From: Natronosalvus rutilus
GTDB taxonomy: Archaea; Halobacteriota; Halobacteria; Halobacteriales; Natrialbaceae
Assembly: GCF_024204665.1 (NCBI RefSeq)
Contig: NZ_CP100355.1
Span: 2,771,451-2,835,450 of the forward strand
DNA: 64,000 bases
Reading direction: 5' to 3'
Part shown: positions 8,774 through 17,215 of the stretch, piece after piece
Position numbering within the stretch: the first letter of the stretch is position 1
How the letters are laid out: each line of letters starts with the position of its first letter
The notes under the pieces: generated by a model
The model's database searches: none
Seen by the model: only the letters and a program-made list of their open reading frames with translations
Told to the model about the DNA's origin: nothing
Program-made: the position numbers and the translations under genes

Positions 8774-11170
8774 ATGAAACGACGAGGCTTTTTACAGGCG
8801 ATTGGCACGCTGGCGGTGATGCCGGCGCAGTACGTACCGTTGCTGTCGTCGCCGTTCGGTAGCGACACACTCACCGCGAGTGCCCTCGAACTGGGATCGC
8901 TCTGGCGGCCGAAGCTTACCAGTGACGACCTGCCGACGTTCGGGTCGGCCGGCGATCTCGCGTGGGCGGTCCACTACGAGACTGACGCCGACCTCGAATC
9001 ACTCGAGGCCTGGATTTCCCAGGTCGATGGAGTTGTCGACCTTACACATATTGAGGCGCTGAACACGGAGATAATTCGTGCGCCGACCTCGTTGATGGGT
9101 GTCCACTTCCTCGATCGAGCACTCGGCCGAGGATTGGCCTCGAAAAGCTACGTCACGCGGATCGAGCCCATCGTCGGGTTCGAACGGCCGGAGCCACTCG
9201 ATCTCATTCCAGACCAATCGGAGTTTGATACGCCGGACTATCTCGATCGACGGGGGAACAACTACCCTCTCGATGGGATCGCCTTCGAAACTCGACCGAC
9301 GACGATCGAGGTTGCCCGTAAGAGCCTCGGCGTCAATCGGGCTACTATCCCTGACGACACCGAACCGGTCTCGATCGGGGTCGTAGACTCGGGAGCGAAC
9401 GTCGTTGACGGTCGGGTGTTCGGACGCGGCCAGCGTGGTTCTCCGATCCGGATCGCAAAGGGCGCTCACTTCACGGACACCGGCCGCTCCGAGATCACCG
9501 TTTCTGAAGGGATGGTGACCGCTGAAAACACCACAGAAACCGACTGGAGAAACGCAGAATCCTTCGAAGGGCTGGTTATCCAGGGATTCGAAGAGAACTC
9601 AAGCCTCGTTCTGTCACTTGACGAGATTACGGTGAGCGTTGCGACCGATACCGAGTGGTCGAATGGGACACTGACTGATACAGTCGTCACCAATGGGACA
9701 CTCGAGTTAGCCACCGACGCGGAAGGGAACTACCTCACCAGTGGGACCTACGAATCCGAGTGGCACGACCTCGGCGAAGAGGCTTCCCCGTCGAATTTCA
9801 CCAGTATCGAGACGCTCAACTCTCAAACGATCACCTACGAATTCCGAAGTGCCGACGACGCGACCGGAACGAACGCGACCGCGTGGCAGACGGACATTAC
9901 GGCGCTTCCGAACACGCAGTTCCTCCAGGTACGGATCACTCTCGAGACCACCGATACCACGACAACGCCGACGGTCGATGACTACACATCAACGGCCACG
10001 GCAACCGCTGATGCCACTTATGTCGGTGACACGCACTATCTACGATCCATCGATTCTGGCTCAGCAACGCTCGAGAACGTGGCTGACGTGATGGCGACAC
10101 TCACACTCGAGGGGAGACCGGATAGCGAGACCGCATGGGAAACGATCGACGAGGTAACGGCCTCAGGTAGTGGTGAACACGCGTTCGACCTCAGCACGGC
10201 TGGGGCCGATCTCGAGCAGTGGCGTGTGTCGATGACGGTGACGCCTGACGTACCCGAGAGCGCCACACTCGAGCTCCAGGCCGAACAGGTCACTTCTCCT
10301 GTCCAGGTTCAAAACGGTGAATCGGACTGGGACCCGATCAAGGACGGCAACGATCACGGGACGTGGTGTCTGTCGGCGATGGCCGCTGATCCCGGTGACG
10401 ATGCTTACACCGGCCTCACGAACGGCACCGATCCGGAACTCGTCGTCGCCAGAGCCCTCGATGTCGATGGGAGTGGCTCGACGGCGGCGATAACGAACGC
10501 GATCGTCTGGTGTACCGACCAGGGTGTCGACGTACTCAACCTCTCGCTGGGATCGTACGTCTACAGCGAGACACTCGCAGACGCCATCGAATACTTCTAC
10601 GAGAACGGCGGGAGCGCCGTCGTGGCGGCCGCCGGAAACGATCGACAGGTAACCCGGACGGTCAACACGCCCGCTTCTCTCGAGTCGGTGATCGCCGCCA
10701 ACGCGACGACGAACTCGCCACCGAGTGAAGCGCGTGTTTCGAACTTCGGAAACGTCGGCCCTTCTGATGGTGTGGCTGACCTTTCGGACGGGAAGACGCA
10801 CGGTGTCTCCGTCGACGTGGCCGCGCCGGGGATGAAACTCGAGGCGTTACTCGCGACGACTGGCTCGACTCGGACCCGCCGGTCAGAACTCTCGGGGACC
10901 AGTATGGCGTCTCCGCTGGTCGCGGCTCTGGTCGCGATACTACTGGCCGCCGAACCATCACTCAAAGGTGACCACGAGGCTGTTCGAGAACGCCTTCTCG
11001 AGAGTTGTGAACCTATCCCGAAAGCCGGCGAGACGGAGGTCGGTGCGGGAATGCCACAACTCGATCGTTTGCTCGAGGGCGACCCGCCCGATGAAACCCA
11101 GGTCGACGTCCAAACGTCGGCAGCAGACTCGAGAGATACAGTCAACCGAATTTTGAGCGGCAATCCATAG
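8774..11170 (+). CDS. Subtilisin-family serine protease with a ~320-residue insertion between catalytic Asp and His
   Basis: A Tat-like signal (MKRRGFLQAIG) starts the protein. Catalytic residues are visible as Asp205 (SIGVVDSGA), His528 (NDHGTW), oxyanion Asn622 (AAAGND) and Ser710 (GTSMASP). In ordinary subtilases the Asp and His lie a few dozen residues apart; here 323 residues of Thr- and Ser-rich, beta-strand-like sequence intervene. The N-terminal 190 residues resemble a propeptide region. It should act outside the cell and may mature or release the neighbouring secreted proteins, or cut host surface protein. It sits between the two paralogous Tat genes. Confidence 0.9.
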   Translation: MKRRGFLQAIGTLAVMPAQYVPLLSSPFGSDTLTASALELGSLWRPKLTSDDLPTFGSAGDLAWAVHYETDADLESLEAWISQVDGVVDLTHIEALNTEIIRAPTSLMGVHFLDRALGRGLASKSYVTRIEPIVGFERPEPLDLIPDQSEFDTPDYLDRRGNNYPLDGIAFETRPTTIEVARKSLGVNRATIPDDTEPVSIGVVDSGANVVDGRVFGRGQRGSPIRIAKGAHFTDTGRSEITVSEGMVTAENTTETDWRNAESFEGLVIQGFEENSSLVLSLDEITVSVATDTEWSNGTLTDTVVTNGTLELATDAEGNYLTSGTYESEWHDLGEEASPSNFTSIETLNSQTITYEFRSADDATGTNATAWQTDITALPNTQFLQVRITLETTDTTTTPTVDDYTSTATATADATYVGDTHYLRSIDSGSATLENVADVMATLTLEGRPDSETAWETIDEVTASGSGEHAFDLSTAGADLEQWRVSMTVTPDVPESATLELQAEQVTSPVQVQNGESDWDPIKDGNDHGTWCLSAMAADPGDDAYTGLTNGTDPELVVARALDVDGSGSTAAITNAIVWCTDQGVDVLNLSLGSYVYSETLADAIEYFYENGGSAVVAAAGNDRQVTRTVNTPASLESVIAANATTNSPPSEARVSNFGNVGPSDGVADLSDGKTHGVSVDVAAPGMKLEALLATTGSTRTRRSELSGTSMASPLVAALVAILLAAEPSLKGDHEAVRERLLESCEPIPKAGETEVGAGMPQLDRLLEGDPPDETQVDVQTSAADSRDTVNRILSGNP

Positions 11171-11174
11171 ACCA

Positions 11175-12227
11175 ATGACGACGAACACGAACACGATATC
11201 CAGACGCGACGCGATGAAAGGCGCGGGGGCAGCCGCCGGAGTGCTGGCTGGCGTTCCTCAGCTCACACGAATCGTCTCAGCGACCGACTCGGGCGACCCG
11301 GAGCTCACACTCTTCGGAACGATCCCCTCTGACGGACAGATCGACGTGACGGTCGAAGAGTACGATACCGAAGGCTCTGAGTCACCGTTGAATACGGAGA
11401 CGGTGACGGTCACAGACACCGGATCGGCCCACCCACTCGAGAATATCGACGGTGCTGGGAGTTACTATTACGTCCACGACGGGACGCTGACGCGCGAGTC
11501 AGATTCACCGGAACTCGAGACACTTCGGCTCGAGATCCCGGCAGATCCCGAGGACTTCGATAACGTCGATTATACGGATGTGTTGGAGTGGGAGCACAAA
11601 GCCGAATCGACGACGATCGAGTACGACGAGTGGTACCTTCGGAACTATCAGCCTCAGCTCAACATGGCGCTCGAGGAGCGCGACCGGATGAACGGGATGT
11701 ACGCCTACGTTGCCCGCTCAGAAGAAGAGAACACGGACGTCCTCTGTTACTGGGTGTACCTCGACCGAGAATCGGAGGCAGATGAGAAAATCCGAACTGG
11801 GAGCGATCTCGGCGATCACCAGCCGATCTACGTCTTTGTCAACGACGCTGGAAAGGTCGAGAAAATCGTCTACTCGGCGTTCCACTGGTACACGGCGACG
11901 ATCACACCAGGACCGGATGTACTGTGGCAGGATCGAAAAGACGATCCAGCGCATGCCGCTTTCGAGATGACGCCACACGGACACTTCATGTTTAACGCAA
12001 CCGAACCCGGAGACTTCTACGAACTGAAGCCGTGGCCCGAAGTTCGAGACGTTTGGAAGAATAACACGTTCTACTCGCGCTCGAAACCGAACACGATCGA
12101 GAACCCGTGGGAGATCGGCGCTCACGACCACTGGTGGGCTGAATCGTTCGACACGCTGTATGATCGATTGTACGTAAAACTTGGTCAGTGGTTCGGATGG
12201 TACGGAGCGGACGAGGCAGACCTTTAG
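11175..12227 (+). CDS. Tat-exported protein A2 (350 aa), paralogue of the gene at 7913
   Basis: The N-terminus has SRRDAMKGAGAAAGV, a twin-arginine signal ending near residue 37. An extra beta-rich domain (about 40-140) precedes the part shared with the 7913 protein. The shared motifs run in the same order: DVLCYWVYLDR, DHQPIYVFVND, FHWY, NPWEIGAHDHWW and WFGWYGADEADL at the very C-terminus. It begins 5 bases after the subtilase stop, so the trio A1-protease-A2 is one operon. Aromatic and His clusters may bind a ligand or metal; function is unknown. Confidence 0.75.
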   Translation: MTTNTNTISRRDAMKGAGAAAGVLAGVPQLTRIVSATDSGDPELTLFGTIPSDGQIDVTVEEYDTEGSESPLNTETVTVTDTGSAHPLENIDGAGSYYYVHDGTLTRESDSPELETLRLEIPADPEDFDNVDYTDVLEWEHKAESTTIEYDEWYLRNYQPQLNMALEERDRMNGMYAYVARSEEENTDVLCYWVYLDRESEADEKIRTGSDLGDHQPIYVFVNDAGKVEKIVYSAFHWYTATITPGPDVLWQDRKDDPAHAAFEMTPHGHFMFNATEPGDFYELKPWPEVRDVWKNNTFYSRSKPNTIENPWEIGAHDHWWAESFDTLYDRLYVKLGQWFGWYGADEADL

Positions 12228-12236
12228 GTGATTCAC

Positions 12237-13007
12237 ATGGCAGACACAGGTTCATTCAGAACGGAAAAGCAGAGCCCAACGGATCAAATTGCCGAAATTA
12301 GCGGCAGTGATTGGAACAACGCATCGCTCGATAACCTCGAGTTGAAAAACGGTGTGCTCTCCATTCCAGCCGCAATCCCTCAGAGCTCCATCTACCGATG
12401 GTGGGGAGGAAATATCACGGTAGCAGATGGATCGAATGCTGACCCGTGGCCTGAAGAATTAGCTGGCATTGACACATCGGCAATGGGCGGTCAGACGTTC
12501 CGAGAAGGCTACATTGGCTTCGACGCTGTTGAATTTGATGGGGTCGACGATTATTACACATGGTCTCCCGATTCTCAACTTCCGATTGGTGATGAGACCT
12601 TTTCCCTAATGACATTGGTCTATTCCTCTTCCTGGGGAAGTGGTTCTTATGACATTGTGGGTTGGGGGAACTCATCGTCAAATGATGGACATGGATTAAT
12701 GATCCGGGGTGGGAATGTTTCCCACCGGACTTACGGGAATACCCTCTTAGGATCAGCGGCCCCAACCAGCGAATGGTTTACGTTTGGTGTATCTTACGAT
12801 GGTTCCACTCGGAATCTCTATTTGAACGGTAGTCAAGATACATCAGACTCGCCTTCCTATTCAGTGTCAGACAATAACCATACCATTGGAAGGTCGCCAT
12901 TTGATTCTTCAGGATATTTCGACGGTTGCGTCGCGGAAATAATTGTGTGTAATGACGCGGAGGATGCGCAGGCCTTCGGGAATTATCACAGCAATAGGCT
13001 GGGGTAA
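12237..13007 (+). CDS. LamG/concanavalin-like domain protein (256 aa)
   Basis: The sequence has the LamG signature order: VEFDGVDDYYTW, FSLMTLVYSSS, GHGLMIRGGN, FGVSYDGSTRNLYLNGSQ, then HTIGRSPFDSSGYFDGCVAEIIV. This jelly-roll fold usually binds sugars or surface glycans. A GTG at 12228, directly after the preceding stop, is an alternative start. There is no signal peptide, so it would need to be exported or displayed with a partner. Codon choice is clearly more A/T-rich than in neighbours, like the N-terminal domain of the 1091-residue protein, which suggests recent acquisition or exchange. Confidence 0.75.
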   Translation: MADTGSFRTEKQSPTDQIAEISGSDWNNASLDNLELKNGVLSIPAAIPQSSIYRWWGGNITVADGSNADPWPEELAGIDTSAMGGQTFREGYIGFDAVEFDGVDDYYTWSPDSQLPIGDETFSLMTLVYSSSWGSGSYDIVGWGNSSSNDGHGLMIRGGNVSHRTYGNTLLGSAAPTSEWFTFGVSYDGSTRNLYLNGSQDTSDSPSYSVSDNNHTIGRSPFDSSGYFDGCVAEIIVCNDAEDAQAFGNYHSNRLG

Positions 13008-13055
13008 TCGAAATGGATCCGAATCATCAAAACTTCAGCAGAGGTATGTAAAATA

Positions 13056-13451
13056 ATGTCAATCCACATGTTCAGAGGCTTCATCGGCCGCGGAGCGATG
13101 AGTCTCACCGACCTTGAGACCGCTATCGATACCTGGCTCCAGCAGAACGCTCGCTGGGAAGCCGACCACATAACTCACCAACTTCACGAGCGCAATACCG
13201 CGACCGACGGCACTGGTGAAGTCTACTACACCGTCGATGTGCGCTTCCTCGAGGAGGATACGAAGGCTAACCTCACCCAGAAATTCGAGGACAAACTCGT
13301 GAACAAAGTTGACTGGTACCGACTCGGCTACCATTCGTGCACTCACGATGAGTCCAATGGCGGCCCATGCTTGTGGGACGATCGCCTCGAGTGGACGGAC
13401 AAAGACGTCACCATCCCTAATGGCATTCCATCGATCGATATCTCCAGCTAG
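13056..13451 (+). CDS. Hypothetical protein, 131 aa
   Basis: This small protein begins with a helix (MSLTDLETAIDTWLQQ) and continues with beta-like strands (EVYYTVDVRFLEED). The C-terminal part holds two cysteines (YHSCTHDESNGGPCLWD). GAGGT lies about 15 bases before the ATG at 13056; ATGs at 13068 and 13101 are alternatives. It is in line with the LamG gene and may be its chaperone or partner. No family was recognised. Confidence 0.55.
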   Translation: MSIHMFRGFIGRGAMSLTDLETAIDTWLQQNARWEADHITHQLHERNTATDGTGEVYYTVDVRFLEEDTKANLTQKFEDKLVNKVDWYRLGYHSCTHDESNGGPCLWDDRLEWTDKDVTIPNGIPSIDISS

Positions 13452-13455
13452 GACA

Positions 13456-13521
13456 ATGACTCAGAACACAATACGGTGGACTGTCGGAGGGATTCCCCCG
13501 CCTGTGGTTCCACCGCCGTAA
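13456..13521 (+). CDS. Possible 21-aa proline-rich microprotein
   Basis: An ATG 5 bases after the preceding stop opens a short frame ending in GGIPPPVVPPP before TAA. The position within the operon and tight spacing favour translation, but 22 codons could arise by chance. No function can be suggested. Confidence 0.3.
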   Translation: MTQNTIRWTVGGIPPPVVPPP

Positions 13522-13569
13522 CCCCCCACTCGAGCATCGCTTCTCAATCAACCTTCCTTCACAATTCAC

Positions 13570-14610
13570 ATGTTCAACCTGAACACCAACAGAGCACTGT
13601 CCGTCTTCATGATTGCCATGCTAGTCTTCTCGGCTAGCCTGGCGTTCACCGGCGGCGCGCTCGCAACCGAACCCACAGTCGAAACCAGTTCCGACCTGCA
13701 AGATGGCGGTACCTGGGCCGACTTCAACGCATCGTCCGATGACAACAAGCTCATCGAATTCAACAACGCCGACGCCGCAGACGGCGCCCTCGTCGTCTGG
13801 GACCCCGAGACTGGCGACACTGCCGAGGAGGCACAGTCCCACCTCGAACTCGACGGCGATGACGACGAGTTCGAAACCGTCGACGACACGAACAGCATCT
13901 ACGGCTTCAACATCACGGCCGACCAGCTCGAGACGGTCCCGATGGAAGCCAGCGAGAACAAGACCGTTCACATGACGATTGCCAACCAGAGCGACTGGAC
14001 GGCTGACAACGCTAACACGACGACCATCGAGGTCACCATCGACAACACGATGGAGCGTTCCGTCATGTACGTCGGCGACTATCAAATCGAGAACGAGGTC
14101 TACGGCCTCGAGCAGACCGACGAGGACGGCATGTTCGGTATCGAGTACCTCGCGGATCGGTCGACGTCGCTCGACACCACCCGAGACATCGACGGCTCGA
14201 ACACGACCATCTACACCTACCTCGCCGAGGACACGGCTCAGACGCACTTCGAGGACGACCTCGGCGAACTCGACGATGGTGAGTGGACCACGTCGACGCT
14301 GACGATGCTCGACGACTCGGCGGTTCGCAACTACGCCGAGCTTCCGGACGACCTCGACAGCGAGACGTCGACGCTCAAGTACGACACGTCCGGTTCGACG
14401 GACGCACTCGTCCTCGAGCCCGGCAACGACTACGACGGCGAGACGACGATGGACGTCAAGGTCGACACCGACCCCTCGTGGTGGGAAGCGACCCAGGCGT
14501 ACGGCTTCAATCCGCTCGGCTACGATTTCAGCATCCCGTACCTGACGGGCTTCGCTGGTAGCTCGCTGTTCGCCGGCGGCCTCCTGGTCTCTCGACGGCC
14601 TGCGTACTAA
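13570..14610 (+). CDS. Secreted or membrane-anchored acidic protein (346 aa)
   Basis: A signal peptide (SVFMIAMLVFSASLAFTGGALA) ends near residue 33. The mature ectodomain of about 290 residues is very acidic and beta-rich with several N-x-S/T sites. A glycine- and leucine-rich hydrophobic stretch (about 325-341) before RRPAY can serve as a C-terminal membrane anchor. The single-anchor ectodomain layout is like a surface or particle protein. About 80 bases separate it from the next gene. No family match was recognised. Confidence 0.7.
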   Translation: MFNLNTNRALSVFMIAMLVFSASLAFTGGALATEPTVETSSDLQDGGTWADFNASSDDNKLIEFNNADAADGALVVWDPETGDTAEEAQSHLELDGDDDEFETVDDTNSIYGFNITADQLETVPMEASENKTVHMTIANQSDWTADNANTTTIEVTIDNTMERSVMYVGDYQIENEVYGLEQTDEDGMFGIEYLADRSTSLDTTRDIDGSNTTIYTYLAEDTAQTHFEDDLGELDDGEWTTSTLTMLDDSAVRNYAELPDDLDSETSTLKYDTSGSTDALVLEPGNDYDGETTMDVKVDTDPSWWEATQAYGFNPLGYDFSIPYLTGFAGSSLFAGGLLVSRRPAY

Positions 14611-14690
14611 GCACCGACTTCTGACCACCAACGCGACACGTTCTTTCGGTATCCAGGCCGAGCGGGGGTTCAACCGCCTCGAGAGCGCCT

Positions 14691-15095
14691 ATGGCTACTC
14701 GAACAGCCACCGACCGAAGCACCGCCACCGTCACCCGGACGGGCGACCGAACCCGGACCGACGCACTCGCTGACCTCGTCGCGACCGTCTCCGAACAGAT
14801 CGGCTTCCCGACGATCGACCCCGTGAGCGTCGACGGCCGGTTCCTCACCGATGAGGATGGCGTCTTCCGGAAGGTGTGGACGCGCGCAACCGGCGAGGAC
14901 TACGAAGAGCGTATCGTCGCCCGCTCGCCGTCGCTGCTGGCCGGCTGGCACGTCTACCACCAGACGCCCGACGGTCGGGAGCACTGCGTGACTGACGATC
15001 GCCTCGAGCGTGAGGCCGCCTTCGAGGAAGCCGAAAGACTCGCGGCCGATATCGAGTCGGTGCCGATCGAGTGCCGGACCGGGAGGGCAAGCTAA
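14691..15095 (+). CDS. Hypothetical cytosolic protein, 134 aa
   Basis: The protein is acidic, without signal or membrane helices, with an Arg/Thr-rich N-terminus and a helical C-terminus (REAAFEEAERLAADIES). It overlaps the next start by one base (TAATG), so it is coupled to the following membrane protein. It may be an adaptor of the small membrane gene set, by context only. Confidence 0.6.
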   Translation: MATRTATDRSTATVTRTGDRTRTDALADLVATVSEQIGFPTIDPVSVDGRFLTDEDGVFRKVWTRATGEDYEERIVARSPSLLAGWHVYHQTPDGREHCVTDDRLEREAAFEEAERLAADIESVPIECRTGRAS

Positions 15096-15361
15096 TGAGC
15101 ATGCGAAAACAGGCGATCGTCCGCCTGTGGGCGCTCATCTGGCAGTTCACGGTCGGGTACGTCCTGACGATCGTGGTCATGATCGTCGGCAACATCTGGA
15201 TGGTGATCGACCTGCTCTGGCAACTCCTCCTGGGCAGTGAGGGTCTGAGTTCGGGTTCGTCGGTCGGCTCGTATATCGAGTCTTTCTGGATGTGGAGCGC
15301 GGGCCAGACCGTCTTCGCGATGACTGGCGGCGGCGACGGCAAGTGGCGCGCACTCCCGTAA
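15095..15361 (+). CDS. Small membrane protein, 88 aa
   Basis: I chose the ATG at 15095 (MSMRKQAIVRLW), which overlaps the stop of the gene before it. One long hydrophobic segment (FTVGYVLTIVVMIVGNIWMVIDLLWQLLL) could span the membrane once or twice. The C-terminus is a short Gly/Ser-rich tail. This is the first of several small membrane proteins between 15 and 19 kb that probably form a membrane complex. Confidence 0.65.
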   Translation: MSMRKQAIVRLWALIWQFTVGYVLTIVVMIVGNIWMVIDLLWQLLLGSEGLSSGSSVGSYIESFWMWSAGQTVFAMTGGGDGKWRALP

Positions 15362-15377
15362 CCCCGCACTGGCGGTA

Positions 15378-15403
15378 TCGAGGTTCGACTCCTCGAGCGG
15401 GCA
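15378..15403 (+). other. tRNA T-arm-like hairpin followed by a 7-base stretch and A
   Basis: A perfect 6-bp stem (TCGAGG/CCTCGA) encloses the loop TTCGACT, which fits the tRNA T-loop consensus, and is followed by AGCGGGC and A, like an acceptor strand and discriminator. No matching 5' half is present upstream, so this is not a tRNA gene. It lies in the 44-base gap between two genes. It could be a captured tRNA 3' end (attachment-type sequence) or a plain hairpin. Confidence 0.4.
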
Positions 15404-15405
15404 TT

Positions 15406-15750
15406 ATGAGCACAGATACAACCAACGACGTCGCTCAGACCCACGTCGAATCGCCCGACGACCTGGTAGAGGCATCAAAGACCGATTTCGCCGACTCAGC
15501 ACTCATCGATTTCAACATCTACATGCTGCTTATGACGGCCTGTGGGTTCTTGGGCGGCGTACTTTTCACGGCCGGCTGGTTCGGGGTGTCGCCTCTCGTG
15601 GAGTACATCCCCCAGGCTGGAATAGGCGCGCTGGCCGTCGTGGTTAGTGTCGGTGGACCGCTCGGTATCTACCTGGTACTCCGGTCCGATTACCCGGACG
15701 TGTTTGGAACGCTTCGGCAAATCCCCTCCCGAATCAACAACGATGACTAA
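15406..15750 (+). CDS. Small two-helix membrane protein, 114 aa
   Basis: The ATG at 15406 (MSTDTTNDVAQT) gives an acidic N-terminal tail of about 35 residues. Two membrane helices follow (YMLLMTACGFLGGVLFTAGWFG and IGALAVVVSVGGPLGIYLVLR) and a short C-terminal tail. The in-frame stretch upstream is composition-poor and unlikely to be translated. It ends about 250 bases before the next Tat-type gene, so an operon break may lie between them. Confidence 0.65.
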   Translation: MSTDTTNDVAQTHVESPDDLVEASKTDFADSALIDFNIYMLLMTACGFLGGVLFTAGWFGVSPLVEYIPQAGIGALAVVVSVGGPLGIYLVLRSDYPDVFGTLRQIPSRINNDD

Positions 15751-15865
15751 CAATATGATCGAGTTCTCGGGTCCGAAAAACGCCACCCCACGCGTCCTAC
15801 TCGTCTGAGCGAATCGCGCCCTCGTCTCGAGGCGCGCAACAAATATCGGGACAGGTGTTGGCCTT

Positions 15866-15888
15866 CGACGCTGCTTTTCACAGCGTCG
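15866..15888 (+). terminator. Stem-loop in the 15751-15996 gap
   Basis: CGACGCTG (15866-15873) and CAGCGTCG (15881-15888) form a perfect 8-bp stem with a CTTTTCA loop, followed by GGCTTTC. It may end the upstream transcript or structure the leader of the next gene. The rest of this gap contains no gene that I can support. Confidence 0.4.
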
Positions 15889-15996
15889 GGCTTTCAGAGA
15901 CACCGAATCCGACAACGCACAGCGAATCCAATCACCTGGGGCCTCCTCTTCAGCCCTTCGCGCAACCTTCCGCACCACTCTTTCAGTACCAGAATC

Positions 15997-16659
15997 ATGA
16001 AACCCAACACCACCAGACGACGGTTCATCCAGGCCTCGGGCCTTGCGGTCGCGACGACCGGGGTCTCGATGCCTGTGAGCGCACAGACAACCGACTCAAC
16101 CCAGGGCATCCTCGCCGACGGCATCACCTACGAGCCCGATTACGGGGCGTTCGCCAGTGGCCTCTTCTCGGGGCGGGTATGGCGACCGAAAGACCTCGAG
16201 CAGACCGTCGACGACGCTCGAAACGAGTTCCGGGCCAACAGCGACCGCTGGGTGTCCTACGGGAACTGGTTGCTCGAGGAGGCCGACGTCTCGCCCTACG
16301 GCAACGCCGAGATCGGCGTCACCTTCAAACACGACTATTTCCTCAAATCCGAGGAAACCACTGAGACCACGGTCGTCGCCGACTACGACGACGCGACCGA
16401 CCGCTTCACCGACCTCGACTGGCTACTCGAATCCCCGGAGGACCCGGATTTCGAGGTGACGCTGACCAACAACACCGCCGAGAACGCCTCGGACGAACTC
16501 TCGGAGTTTCGTCGGAAGTTCATCGACGATGACGGCGACGATCACGAGCTCCCCTCGAACGAATACCTCAACACGATCGCCGGGAAGTACGCATTCGCGA
16601 TCGGGGTGGGTGAGGACGCGAGCAACGTCCTCGAACTGCTCCTGGGGTGGTCGCCATGA
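15997..16659 (+). CDS. Tat-exported hypothetical protein, 220 aa
   Basis: The N-terminus TRRRFIQASGLAVATTG followed by SAQTTDS is a strong twin-arginine signal cut near residue 31. The mature domain is acidic and mixed alpha/beta (SGLFSGRVWRPKDLEQTVDDARNEF, VTFKHDYFLKSEE). The C-terminus is a short hydrophobic segment (NVLELLLGWSP). It is coupled by ATGA overlap to the next membrane gene. It is the fourth Tat substrate of the module and is not obviously related to A1/A2. Confidence 0.7.
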   Translation: MKPNTTRRRFIQASGLAVATTGVSMPVSAQTTDSTQGILADGITYEPDYGAFASGLFSGRVWRPKDLEQTVDDARNEFRANSDRWVSYGNWLLEEADVSPYGNAEIGVTFKHDYFLKSEETTETTVVADYDDATDRFTDLDWLLESPEDPDFEVTLTNNTAENASDELSEFRRKFIDDDGDDHELPSNEYLNTIAGKYAFAIGVGEDASNVLELLLGWSP

Positions 16660-16895
16660 ACCCGGCCGCCGACGCCCTGCCGGACGACCCGCTCGACTGG
16701 CTATTCGAGCGCCTCCAGGACGTAGTGTGGGCCGATGATCCACGCCGGCAGATCGCTGCGAACATGTTGCTGTTCATCATCGCGCTGGTTTCGTCGACGG
16801 TGACGCTCGGGGCGACGCTCGTCCTGGCGTTCGTCTTCCTCTCCTTCGGGTCGATCGGCGTCGCCCGGTTCGTCTGGCATCTGGTACGGGGGTAA
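16656..16895 (+). CDS. Small membrane protein, 79 aa
   Basis: The ATG at 16656 overlaps the previous stop (ATGA). An N-terminal amphipathic part (DPLDWLFERLQDVVWADD) precedes two hydrophobic segments (AANMLLFIIALVSSTVTLGATLVLAFVFLSFG). It is coupled on both sides to other small membrane genes, so it is likely a subunit of the same complex. Confidence 0.65.
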   Translation: MNPAADALPDDPLDWLFERLQDVVWADDPRRQIAANMLLFIIALVSSTVTLGATLVLAFVFLSFGSIGVARFVWHLVRG

Positions 16896-16897
16896 TC

Positions 16898-17215
16898 ATG
16901 CTCTGGATACTCGCACTGATAGCACTCGTCGTCGTGGCCTACTATTGGCACACGCGCGGGCGGATTCCGACGCCCGTCCCTCGGCACCTCGCTCGTCGAG
17001 GACGCGACCTCTCGAGTGACGGCCTCATCATAACGGTCTACCGGGTAGCGTTGGTCGTCCTGGTGGTCGGAACGGGGCTGTTTGCCCTCGCAGTCAACCC
17101 TTCAGGACTGGTGGCGTTCTTCGCGGCCGGCGTCTTCCTGTGGGCGTTCATGGACGACCTGACGGCGACGCTCGTCGACATCTGGAACGGCGATTTCTGG
17201 GTGTTCAAACCATGA
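16898..17215 (+). CDS. Small membrane protein, 105 aa
   Basis: There are three hydrophobic segments: an N-terminal helix (MLWILALIALVVVAYYW), one near residues 45-65 (VYRVALVVLVVGTGLFALAV) and one near 68-90 (FFAAGVFLWAFM). A basic loop (RHLARRGRDL) lies after the first. It starts 2 bases after the preceding stop and overlaps the next start by ATGA. The family is unrecognised. Confidence 0.65.
   Translation: MLWILALIALVVVAYYWHTRGRIPTPVPRHLARRGRDLSSDGLIITVYRVALVVLVVGTGLFALAVNPSGLVAFFAAGVFLWAFMDDLTATLVDIWNGDFWVFKP

Noticed and set aside
13621-14673. Long minus-strand open frame (350 codons)
   Set aside because: It is the exact antisense of the secreted 346-residue gene; its composition is Val/Arg-rich shadow coding typical of GC-rich genomes, and the plus strand has a signal peptide and operon context.
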